Shown: positions 1 through 6,432 of the stretch, piece after piece | How positions within the stretch are numbered: the stretch's first letter is position 1 | How the letters are laid out: each line of letters opens with the position of its first letter | DNA from: Albimonas sp041685625 | GTDB lineage: Bacteria; Pseudomonadota; Alphaproteobacteria; Rhodobacterales; Rhodobacteraceae | Reading direction: 5' to 3' | DNA length: 9,916 nucleotides | Assembly: GCA_041685625.1 (NCBI GenBank) | Contig: JAWLFJ010000132.1 | Span: 1 to 9,916 of the forward strand | Notes under the pieces: model-generated | The model's input: the letters and a program-made list of their open reading frames with translations, nothing else | Told to the model about the DNA's origin: nothing | The model's database searches: none | Position numbers and translations under genes: made by a program

Positions 1-705
1 CCCCTCGGGCGCGCCGCCGAAGGGATCGCCCCCGGCCGCGCGGGGCGAAAGGTCGCCGCGTCCGAGGCCGGCGGGCGCGCCGCGTCCGGCGCCGCCGCCG
101 AGCGAGGGCGCGGGCGTGCGCCGCGGCTCCGGCGTCCGCTCGGCCGGCGGAGGCGGCGCGGCGGCGCCGGCGAAAGGGTCGGACGACGGATCGGCCGGCG
201 GCGACCCGCCCGCGCCGGCCCTGCGCGCGCGGAGCGAGCGGGTGCCGAAGACGTCGTCCGCCTCGGCCGCCGCGTCGGTGCCCGGGGCGGGACGCGGCGG
301 GGCGGCCCCGACGCCGCCGGCGCCGAGCGCGCCCGGCAGGCCGCCGCCGGACGCCGGGGTCCGTGCGGGGGCATCGGCGGCGCTGCGGTCCACCTCCACC
401 TGCACGGCGCCGGCGGGCAGGATCAGCCGGGCGCGGTCAGGCAGCGGCGCCGGCTGGTCGCGGCGCAGCTTCGCCTCGGCCCGGTCGAGGGCGGTGCCGC
501 CGCTCGAGATGTCCGTGACGAGAAGCGCGCCCTGCCACTCGCGCAGCTCGAAATGGAAGCGCGAGGTCACGCTCTGCGGATCGGTCAGGGTCCAGTCCGC
601 CTCCGGCGCGCGGCCGACGCGGAACGGGGCCGGCCCGATCTCGGCGACCTTGATCTGGCCCTCCTCCGATGTCAGGCCTTCCATGAGGGTGAGGATCACG
701 CGCAT
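1..705 (-). CDS. FHA-domain protein, T6SS-associated (Fha1/TagH-like), C-terminus beyond left edge
   Basis: The minus-strand frame starts at an ATG (705-703) and stays open for 235 codons to base 1, so the gene is partial. Residues about 1-107 form a forkhead-associated (phosphothreonine-binding) domain. I see the G31-R32 strand-start motif, ADWTLTD, then S48-R49-F50-H51 in place of the usual SxxH, and SSGGT at 67-71. From about residue 108 the chain becomes a Gly/Pro/Ala-rich linker with two DPF motifs (SDPFAG and GDPFGG), as is common in T6SS FHA proteins. The start is supported by GAGGAGG (714-720 on this strand) eight bases upstream. In the family, such proteins are scaffolds bound or phosphorylated by the T6SS kinase, and a kinase gene lies 450 bases away. 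Oddity: the usual Asn of the S/T-x-N-G-T turn is Gly. Whether a TagH-type C-terminal domain follows cannot be seen, so I give no gene symbol. Confidence 0.88.
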   Translation of the reverse strand, partial: MRVILTLMEGLTSEEGQIKVAEIGPAPFRVGRAPEADWTLTDPQSVTSRFHFELREWQGALLVTDISSGGTALDRAEAKLRRDQPAPLPDRARLILPAGAVQVEVDRSAADAPARTPASGGGLPGALGAGGVGAAPPRPAPGTDAAAEADDVFGTRSLRARRAGAGGSPPADPSSDPFAGAAAPPPPAERTPEPRRTPAPSLGGGAGRGAPAGLGRGDLSPRAAGGDPFGGAPEG

Positions 706-752
706 CGCGGGGCCCTCCTCGGTCCAGGGGATGCCGTCCGGAGGCGCGAGAC
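706..752. promoter_or_regulatory. 47-bp divergent gap holding both ribosome binding sites
   Basis: This gap separates the starts of the FHA gene (minus strand) and the PAAR-like gene (plus strand). It contains GAGGAGG read on the minus strand (714-720) and GGAGG on the plus strand (740-744), each eight bases from its ATG. The two sites confirm both start codons. There is no room for two ordinary promoters here, so at least one must lie inside the opposite gene. I could not recognise a convincing -35/-10 pair in or beside the gap. Confidence 0.7.
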
Positions 753-1139
753 ATGGCGATCCATTCCGTCACCACCGGCTCGATGATGTGCAGCTTCGGC
801 GTGGCGCCGTCGGTGTTCAACGCGACGCCGAAGATGATCTCCTCGTCCTACATGCAGGTCGGGAACATTATGGACAACATCCCGATCACCAACATTCCGC
901 CGTTCGGCATGTGCACCTCGCTCGCCAATCCGACGGTCGCCGCGGCGACCAGCGCCGCGCTCGGCGTGCTGACGCCGATGCCCTGCGTGCCGGCGACGCC
1001 CGCGCCCTGGACGCCCGGCGCGCCCACCGTCCTCGTGAACTACATGCCGGCGCTCAACAATTCGAGTTGCCTCATGTGCCTCTGGGGCGGGCAGATCCGC
1101 TTCACTTATCCCGGCCAGACCACCGAGATGATCCCCTGA
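753..1139 (+). CDS. PAAR-like DUF4280 protein (T6SS spike tip)
   Basis: This 128-residue protein matches the DUF4280 PAAR-like family along its whole length. The recognisable blocks are MMCSFGVAPS near the start, IMDNIP and NIPPFGMCTSLANP in the middle, then VAAATSAALGVLTPMPC, and SSCLMCLWGG close to the end. Cysteines at 13, 54, 78, 106 and 109 are candidates for metal ligands or structure. PAAR proteins cap the VgrG trimer to sharpen the T6SS spike and can carry effectors. This one is tip-only, with no extra N- or C-terminal toxin domain. The ATG is supported by GGAGG at 740-744. It is the only plus-strand gene in the window, sits between two minus-strand genes, and ends 17 bases from the kinase stop. 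Its first half is less GC-rich than its surroundings: I count 37/60 over 781-840 and 32/60 over 841-900. Part of that reflects its Met/Asn/Ile/Phe-rich sequence. Confidence 0.92.
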   Translation: MAIHSVTTGSMMCSFGVAPSVFNATPKMISSSYMQVGNIMDNIPITNIPPFGMCTSLANPTVAAATSAALGVLTPMPCVPATPAPWTPGAPTVLVNYMPALNNSSCLMCLWGGQIRFTYPGQTTEMIP

Positions 1140-1161
1140 GCCGCCGCGCGTCGGGGTCATC
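1127..1161. terminator. Bulged inverted repeat across the convergent stop codons
   Basis: GATGATCCCC (1127-1136) can pair with GGGGTCATC (1153-1161), giving nine base pairs with one bulged T at 1132 and a 16-base loop. The structure covers the end of the PAAR-like gene, the 17-base gap and the kinase stop codon. Being symmetric, it could form in both transcripts and act as a shared terminator. There is no T-tract on either side, so it is not a classical intrinsic terminator. It might be a stabilising 3' hairpin, or chance. Confidence 0.35.
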
Positions 1162-3454
1162 GCGGGACCTCGACGCGGACCAGCCGCTCGACGTGCTCCA
1201 GGCTTTCGCCGCGGCGCTCGGCCTCGGCCAGCTCCTTGGCGAGGCGCGGGGCGAAGGCGTTGACGTGCTCGGAGGCGAAGGGCTCGGACCAGAGCGACGT
1301 CTCGGAGAGGATCGCGACGAGCACGTTGTCGGCGTAGACGGGCTGGCCGTCCTGCATCAGCGTCTCGCCGTCGCGGTCCTGCTTGGGATCGATCCAGAGC
1401 ACGGGGATGCCTCGGGAGGGGAAGCCGGGATCGCCGGGGGCGAGGCTGACCTCGACCGCGCGGCGCCCGTCGATTTCGGCCGTCGCGACCGCCTCCACCG
1501 CGCCGTCGGGGCGCGAGGGCGAGGGGACGAGGTGGAACACCCCGCCGTCGTCGTCGACGATGAAGATCTGGACGTGCTCCGGGGCCGTGCCGGGCACGGC
1601 GAGGGAGATCACCGGCGGCACGCCGGGCGGCAGCGCGTCGAGCGCGACGGACGCACCGGTCTCCGGGTGGGTCGCCGCGAATTCCAGCCCGGCGGGCGGC
1701 GGCGTCGCCGGCAGCAGGTCGATGACGCGGCAGACGGCGGGGTTGAGGACCTGCACGCCCTCGACCGAGGGCGCGCCGCCGCCGGCCTCGGCCAGCACGC
1801 GCCCGACGGCGTCGACCAGCCCCTCGAGGCGCACCTGATCGGCCACGCGGCCCGAGAGGCGCGCGCGGTCGCCGTCCGCGAGGCTTTCCCACGGCACCTC
1901 GGCCTCGAGCGGCCCGCAGCTCTGCAGGCCCGTCAGCACCTCGGCCATCTGCGCCTCCAGCGCGGGAACGTCCGGACCCGAACGCTCCAGCGAGAGACGG
2001 AGATCGAGCGCCAAGCCGGCGACCGCCGCGGCGGCCTCGGCGCGCGTCTCCGCGGCCGTGAGCACGTCATCGTCCGCGGTGCGGCCGATCAGCAGCGCGC
2101 GGGAGCCGATCACGCGCAGGCGCCAGCCGTCCAGCGGGGCGGCGGCGGCGAGCAGGCCGGCGCCGGCCTCGGGCCAGGCCTCCGAGGGGGCGCCGGAGGC
2201 GAGGGCGATATCCTCGGCCGCGGCCTCGGCGACGCCGGCCTCGCGCGCGGCGGCGACGAGGGCGGCGCGGCTCTCCTCCGACGGCGCGTGGCCGGCGAGT
2301 TCGGGCGTCTCCCCCTCGCCCGCCGCGGCCTCCAGCCGCCAGACGGTGACGGGGTCGTAGGACGGGCCGGCGCCGGGACCGAGCAGGAACCACCATCCCG
2401 CTCCCGCGAGCGCCAGCACCACGACGCCGGCGAGCGCGATCAGGCCGGCCGGACCGCCCTTGCGCGCGGGAGGTGGGGCGTCGGCCCGCTTCGGTGGGTC
2501 GCGCCTGTCCGCCTCGCCGCGCGCCGGGGCGGCGGCGGCGAGGGCGGGCGCGCGCCCGGGTCGCGGCTCGGGCGCCCCGGCCCCGAGGGACGGCGGCGCG
2601 GCCACGGGCGGCGGCGGCGTCGCGCCGGCCGCGGCGGCCTCCACCGCCCGGCGCAGCGCCCCGGCGTCGGCGAAGCGCTGCGCCCGGTCCGGCGCCAGCA
2701 TCCCGGCGAGCAGGCTGCGCAGCGGCTCCGGCTGGTCGGAGACGTCCACCGGCGCGCGCTTGATCGCGAAGATCTCCGACAGCGCGGTGGGCATGCGGGG
2801 CGTCTCTCCGCGCGCCGCGGCGAGGAGCGTGGCCCCGAGGGCGTAGATGTCGGACTGCGCGTCGGCCGAGCCTTCTAGCTGCTCCGGCGCGGCGTATTCG
2901 TACTTGCCGGCGAAGCCGCCGCCGATCACGGTCCCGGCGTCCGGCGTGACGTCCTTGGCGATGCCGAAGTCGATCAGCACCGCGCCTTCCGGGCGTCCGT
3001 CCTTGAGAAGGATGTTGTCGGGCGCGATGTCGCGATGGAACACGCGCTGGGCGTGCGCGGCCTCCAGGCCCTCCGCCGCGCGGCGCGCGATCTGCAGCAG
3101 CTCGGCCGGCGGCAGCGGGCCGCGCGCCTGCATCACGTCGGCGAGCGGCGGGCCGTCGATGTATTCCATGACGAGATAATGCAGCCCGCCCAGCGTCTCG
3201 GACCGCAGCAGGTCGTAGTAGCGCACCACCGCGTCCGAGCGGATGTCGCGCACCAGCTCGCGGCGCAGCAGCTCGATGAAGTTGGGATCGCGCGAGAGTT
3301 CGGGTTTCAGGATCTTGATGGCGCAGGCCTTGCGCGAGACCGTGTTGGTCGCGGCGTAGACCTCGCCCGTGCCGCCGATGCCCAGCAGCCGGTCGATCCG
3401 GTAGGTGTCGTGCAGCATGTCGCCGGGAGCGAGGGCGCCGGTGTCCTGGGTCAT
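1157..3454 (-). CDS. Transmembrane Ser/Thr protein kinase with BON-like/DUF4384-like periplasmic sensor
   Basis: This 765-residue protein has an N-terminal Hanks-type kinase domain (about residues 15-275). It carries a Gly-loop GIGGTGEVY (25-33), ATP-lysine K47, a probable alpha-C Glu66, HRD (140-142, catalytic Asp142) with Asn147, DFG (162-164) and APE (189-191). A Pro/Ala-rich juxtamembrane linker (about 278-332) leads to one transmembrane helix (about 335-358). The C-terminal half is therefore predicted periplasmic. It holds three short BON-like repeats with the pattern L-x-G-[HR]-x-[AP]-[DS] at 386-392, 455-461 and 533-539. Its only two cysteines are C513 and C575, and a DUF4384-like domain spans about 595-725. 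The ATG follows AGGAAGA at a rather long spacing. Within a T6SS locus, and near an FHA gene, it probably does the job of PpkA, phosphorylating an FHA scaffold in the cytoplasm; substrate and stimulus are inferred. The catalytic loop reads HRDIAPDN, with Ala where many eukaryote-like kinases have Lys. No partner phosphatase gene is in the window. Confidence 0.93.
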   Translation of the reverse strand: MTQDTGALAPGDMLHDTYRIDRLLGIGGTGEVYAATNTVSRKACAIKILKPELSRDPNFIELLRRELVRDIRSDAVVRYYDLLRSETLGGLHYLVMEYIDGPPLADVMQARGPLPPAELLQIARRAAEGLEAAHAQRVFHRDIAPDNILLKDGRPEGAVLIDFGIAKDVTPDAGTVIGGGFAGKYEYAAPEQLEGSADAQSDIYALGATLLAAARGETPRMPTALSEIFAIKRAPVDVSDQPEPLRSLLAGMLAPDRAQRFADAGALRRAVEAAAAGATPPPPVAAPPSLGAGAPEPRPGRAPALAAAAPARGEADRRDPPKRADAPPPARKGGPAGLIALAGVVVLALAGAGWWFLLGPGAGPSYDPVTVWRLEAAAGEGETPELAGHAPSEESRAALVAAAREAGVAEAAAEDIALASGAPSEAWPEAGAGLLAAAAPLDGWRLRVIGSRALLIGRTADDDVLTAAETRAEAAAAVAGLALDLRLSLERSGPDVPALEAQMAEVLTGLQSCGPLEAEVPWESLADGDRARLSGRVADQVRLEGLVDAVGRVLAEAGGGAPSVEGVQVLNPAVCRVIDLLPATPPPAGLEFAATHPETGASVALDALPPGVPPVISLAVPGTAPEHVQIFIVDDDGGVFHLVPSPSRPDGAVEAVATAEIDGRRAVEVSLAPGDPGFPSRGIPVLWIDPKQDRDGETLMQDGQPVYADNVLVAILSETSLWSEPFASEHVNAFAPRLAKELAEAERRGESLEHVERLVRVEVPR

Positions 3455-3560
3455 GGGGCGGGTCTTCCTGGCTGCGCCTCGGGTGCGCCGGGCGGGACGC
3501 TAGCAAGCCCGGCCTCCGGGCGGAAGCGGTTACGCGCGAAAGGCTTCGGCCGCGGGCGGG
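3455..3560 (-). promoter_or_regulatory. 106-bp gap before the kinase gene, with a small hairpin
   Basis: This is the longest gap in the minus-strand gene run. It holds a perfect six-bp inverted repeat with a three-base loop (GCCCGG-CCT-CCGGGC, 3507-3521). Directly beside it is GCTTGCTAGC (minus strand, 3508-3499), which includes the self-complementary GCTAGC. The gap is long enough for a separate kinase promoter, and the hairpin could weakly terminate transcripts from the TonB-like gene. No T-tract follows it. I could not assign a reliable -35/-10 pair, so an internal promoter is only a possibility. Confidence 0.3.
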
Positions 3561-5564
3561 TCACGGAGCCGGCCGCGTCTCGAGCGTGACGTGGACCCAT
3601 TCGCCGCGGAAGCCGGGGTCGGCGGCGCGCAGGGCCGCGAGCCGGGCGTCGAGCCAGGCGAGATAGGGGCCGGCGGGCTCCCGGATCGGGCGGAGCGTGT
3701 CCGAGAGCGGGGCGGTGGTCGCGACGATGACCAGCAGGTCGACGCCGTAAGGCGGTCCGACGGTCGCCGTCAGGCCGCGGCCGTAGTCGCCCTCCGGCCC
3801 GAAGGAGACGATCTCGGCCGCCTCGAAGCGGCGCAGCGGCACGACCTCGTTCGGGGCGAGATGGGTGACCGTGCCGCCCGAATCGTAGAGGTCGAGATGG
3901 AGATAGGCCGGGTAGTCGGCGCCCTCCATCTGCGCGATCTCCAGCAGGTCCCCGTCCCGGAGCGAGACGCGGGCGGCCTCGGCCTCCCGCCCGAGGGCGA
4001 GGGGATCGTCCGCCTGATCGGTGGACTGCGGCAGGCCGAGCGCCTCCAGCGCGTCGAGGACGCCGCATTGGGGACGGGGCAGGACCGCGAGGTCCGCCGC
4101 GATCGGCATGGCGCCGCCGAGGCGCGCCTCGACCGCGGCGCGGGCGGTCTCCGCCGTCGCCCGGTCCGGCGCGTGACCGCGGAGCGAGAGCACGCCGGTC
4201 GCCGGGTCGAGCGCCGCCTCGAGCCGGCTGCAGGGGACGGCGTCGAGCAGGGCGTCGAGCCCGTCGCGGAGCGGCGGGCCCTCGGGCCGGGCGGCCTCGG
4301 GCGAAAGCAGGGCGCGGATCGCGGAGGCGGAGGCGGGGGGGAGCCGTTCGTCGAGGTCGCCGGACCAGGCAAGGCCGGCGCCGGCGGCGGAGGCGAGGCG
4401 GGCCGGAGCGGCGGGCGGTGTCGCGGCGGCGGGGGGCGAGGCGGGCGCCGCCGCGGCGGCCGGCGACGGCGCCGCGGCCGCGCGGGCGCCTTGGGTCGGC
4501 GCGGCGGCGGTCGGCTCCGGGCGGGGCGGCGCGGAGGGCGTCGCCCGCGATTCCGTCGCGGCGGGCGTTGCGGCGGGCGCGCGCCTATCGGCGGCGGCGA
4601 GGCGCTCTCCGGCCGGCGCGGCCTCGGGGGCCTCCGCGCCCGGGGCCGCGTCGAGTGCCGCGAGCGATGCGGCGGCCGGGGCGGCGAGGCTCGCGGGCGT
4701 CGCAGGAGCGACGAACGGAGCGGCCGGCGGGGCCTCGGCGCGGGCCGTCGGGGCTCGGTCGGGGCGTGGCTCGGCTGCGGCGAGCGCGCTCCCGGCCGGG
4801 GCGGACACGGCGAGGCGGGTACCGTCGGGCACGGCGGGCACGGCGGCGGCCGCCTCAGGCGTGGCGACCGCGAGCGCCGCGGCCCCCGGCGGGCTGGACG
4901 CGGCCAGCGCCGCGCCGGCGGCCGCCCGAGCGGGGGCGGGCGCCGCGGCGGCGTCGATCGGGGCGGCGCGCCGGGTCTCGGCGCGCGCGGGCGCGAGGGC
5001 GGAGGCCTGCGGCGCGAGGGCCGGTTCGCTCGCGCCGGCGGGCGGCTCCGCGGGGGCGAGGCGGCCTGCGTCGCGCGCCGGCGCGGAGGAGGGCGCGAGG
5101 CGTTCGCCGGAGGGCGCCGCAGGGCTCGCGCGGCGCGCGGCGGCTTCGGTGGGGGCGGGGCGGGCCTCGTCCGCCCGGACGACCTGCGGCGGCGTCGCGC
5201 GTCCCGCCGGCTCGGCGGCCGGCGCCACGGCGCCGCCGGGGGCCGCGGGCCGGGCCGTCCGGCTCGGAACCGAGGCGGGATCCGCCCGCTCGCGGCGCAG
5301 CGTGGCCGTTCCGGCGCGCGCGGCGTCGCCTTCGGCCGCGGGGGCGCGTTCTCCGGCGGCGGCGTCCTCCCGCGCCCTGGCGCTCTCGGCTTCGACGGAG
5401 GCGATCTCGAGCCGCGCCTCGGCCTCGGGCCGGAAGGCGGGGCGCTCCGGCGTCAGCAGCCAGGCGAGGGCGAGCGCCGCCGCCGCGTGAAGGGCGAGCG
5501 AGGCCGCCGCCGCCGCGCTCCAGCGGGGCCAGCCGGGCTCGGCGGGGATCGCCGCGGCGGTCAT
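3561..5564 (-). CDS. TonB/TolA-like energy-transducer protein with Ala/Pro spacer and DUF4384-like C-terminus
   Basis: This 667-residue protein begins with a short cytoplasmic segment and one transmembrane anchor (about residues 16-37). The anchor contains S22-LAL-H26, the S-x3-H spacing that TonB (S16/H20) and TolA use to couple to the ExbBD/TolQR motor. Residues about 40-395 are an extremely Ala/Pro-rich, low-complexity spacer long enough to cross the periplasm. The remainder is globular. It has one BON-like repeat (LRGHAPD, 461-467) between the protein's only two cysteines, C445 and C500, then a DUF4384-like region (about 510-650) with LDLYDSGG followed by THLAPNE. This C-terminus resembles the kinase sensor rather than any TonB_C domain I know. 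The ATG lies four bases after the stop of the second ExbD gene, with no clear ribosome site, so translation is probably coupled. The ExbB and ExbD genes directly upstream strongly support a PMF-coupled role; its target at the outer membrane is unknown. Confidence 0.82.
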   Translation of the reverse strand: MTAAAIPAEPGWPRWSAAAAASLALHAAAALALAWLLTPERPAFRPEAEARLEIASVEAESARAREDAAAGERAPAAEGDAARAGTATLRRERADPASVPSRTARPAAPGGAVAPAAEPAGRATPPQVVRADEARPAPTEAAARRASPAAPSGERLAPSSAPARDAGRLAPAEPPAGASEPALAPQASALAPARAETRRAAPIDAAAAPAPARAAAGAALAASSPPGAAALAVATPEAAAAVPAVPDGTRLAVSAPAGSALAAAEPRPDRAPTARAEAPPAAPFVAPATPASLAAPAAASLAALDAAPGAEAPEAAPAGERLAAADRRAPAATPAATESRATPSAPPRPEPTAAAPTQGARAAAAPSPAAAAAPASPPAAATPPAAPARLASAAGAGLAWSGDLDERLPPASASAIRALLSPEAARPEGPPLRDGLDALLDAVPCSRLEAALDPATGVLSLRGHAPDRATAETARAAVEARLGGAMPIAADLAVLPRPQCGVLDALEALGLPQSTDQADDPLALGREAEAARVSLRDGDLLEIAQMEGADYPAYLHLDLYDSGGTVTHLAPNEVVPLRRFEAAEIVSFGPEGDYGRGLTATVGPPYGVDLLVIVATTAPLSDTLRPIREPAGPYLAWLDARLAALRAADPGFRGEWVHVTLETRPAP

Positions 5565-5568
5565 CGGC

Positions 5569-5967
5569 TCAGGGCGGCGTGACGACGAGCGCCACCTCCG
5601 CCGCGCCCGCCGCCTCCAGCGCGGCGACCAGCGGCAGGAAGGCGCCGACCGGCGCGCCGGCGTCGGCGTTGACGCGCACGAAACGCGACCCGGCGAGCGC
5701 GTCGAGGATCGCCTCGCGGTCCGCCGGCGCGCCGTCGAGCGCGAGCGCGCCGTCGGCGGCGACGGAGACCGTGGCGCCGCCCTGCGGCAGCGGGGCGCCG
5801 AGGGCGCTCCGCGGCGGCTCCACCTCGAACGGCGCGGTGGCGTCCATGCGCCCGGCGAGCAGCGCGAAGACCAGCAGGAAGAAGGCGACGTCGACCAGCG
5901 GCAGGATCGGGTCGTGCGCGCGCGCCGGAGGCGGGCGGCGCAGCCGGAGGCCGAAGCGCCCGCTCAC
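5569..5967 (-). CDS. exbD: ExbD/TolR-family protein (second copy)
   Basis: This 132-residue protein has the ExbD/TolR layout: a short basic cytoplasmic N-terminus, one transmembrane helix (about 21-40, LPLVDVAFFLLVFALLAG) and a periplasmic domain. D26 in the helix corresponds to the proton-path aspartate of ExbD and TolR. The periplasmic part includes VSVAADGALALDG and ends in VALVVTPP, in keeping with the beta-alpha fold of the family. It starts with GTG whose last two bases lie in the TGA of the preceding exbD (GTGA, a four-base overlap), implying translational coupling. It differs strongly from its neighbour, so the pair is not a recent duplication. It should work with the ExbB-like and TonB-like products encoded beside it. 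Confidence 0.9.
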   Translation of the reverse strand: MSGRFGLRLRRPPPARAHDPILPLVDVAFFLLVFALLAGRMDATAPFEVEPPRSALGAPLPQGGATVSVAADGALALDGAPADREAILDALAGSRFVRVNADAGAPVGAFLPLVAALEAAGAAEVALVVTPP

Positions 5968-6404
5968 GGCCGCTCCGCCACGCGCACGACCTGCACCCGG
6001 GCCGCGCCGCCGGCCGCCGCCGCGCCGAGGGCGTCGACCAGCGCCTGCGCCGGGGCGCGGGGCGAGGGCAGGATCAGCACCGAGGCCGGCGAGGCCGCCG
6101 CCACCGCCGCGGCGGCGTCCTCCGCCGTCAGGCGCCGCCCCCCGGTCCGCAGCGCCCCGTCGGCGCCGAGGCGGAGCACGAGGGTGCGCCCCGGCCCCGC
6201 CGCCGCGGCGGGCGCCGCGGTCTCGAGCGGCGCCTCCCCGCGCTCCGCCATGGGGATCATGTCCAGATCGCGCCAGGTCGAGGTGACGAGGAAGAACACC
6301 AGAAGGATCAGCAGGACGTCGACCAAGGGCGCGATGGCGAAGGCGCGCCCGCCCGGCCCGCCATGCGGGCGCGAGAGGCGGAAGGCGGCGGGGGCCGGGC
6401 TCAT
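5964..6404 (-). CDS. exbD: ExbD/TolR-family protein (first copy)
   Basis: This 146-residue protein has an N-terminal cytoplasmic stretch, one transmembrane helix (about 24-43, IAPLVDVLLILLVFFLVTS) with the conserved proton-path aspartate D29, and a periplasmic domain with VLRLGADGALRTGGRRLT. These match the ExbD/TolR family in order and size. The ATG lies 28 bases after the ExbB-like stop, with a weak CGAGG six bases upstream. Its end overlaps the GTG start of the next exbD. Family knowledge: ExbD subunits sit in the pore of an ExbB pentamer and use the proton motive force to move a TonB-type partner. Two unlike ExbD proteins with one ExbB suggest a mixed ExbD dimer in the same motor. Confidence 0.92.
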   Translation of the reverse strand: MSPAPAAFRLSRPHGGPGGRAFAIAPLVDVLLILLVFFLVTSTWRDLDMIPMAERGEAPLETAAPAAAAGPGRTLVLRLGADGALRTGGRRLTAEDAAAAVAAASPASVLILPSPRAPAQALVDALGAAAAGGAARVQVVRVAERP

Positions 6405-6432
6405 GCCGCGCCTCGTCCCGCGGCGCCCGCGC

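Noticed and set aside
437..820. A 127-codon minus-strand frame overlapping the FHA and PAAR-like gene starts
   Set aside because: It is out of frame with the FHA domain, covers both ribosome sites and gives an Arg/Gly-rich product. The FHA frame from 705 explains the region.
116..2878. A 920-codon open frame on the plus strand opposite the FHA, PAAR-like and kinase genes
   Set aside because: It is Arg/Gly/Ala-rich without domain features and runs antisense to recognised genes. Long antisense frames are expected in DNA this GC-rich because stop codons are rare.
4400..5350. Possible DNA tandem repeat in the GC-extreme Ala/Pro spacer
   Set aside because: I found no regular period. The words recur because Ala and Pro codons dominate, so it is low complexity rather than a defined repeat.
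3591..5582. A 663-codon plus-strand frame opposite the TonB-like gene
   Set aside because: Low-complexity Gly/Arg product, a mirror image of the Ala/Pro spacer. The minus-strand frame has a TonB-type anchor and correct operon spacing.
4418..6286. A 622-codon Arg/Pro/Ala-rich plus-strand frame across the TonB-like and exbD genes
   Set aside because: It crosses three recognised genes antisense and has no family resemblance.
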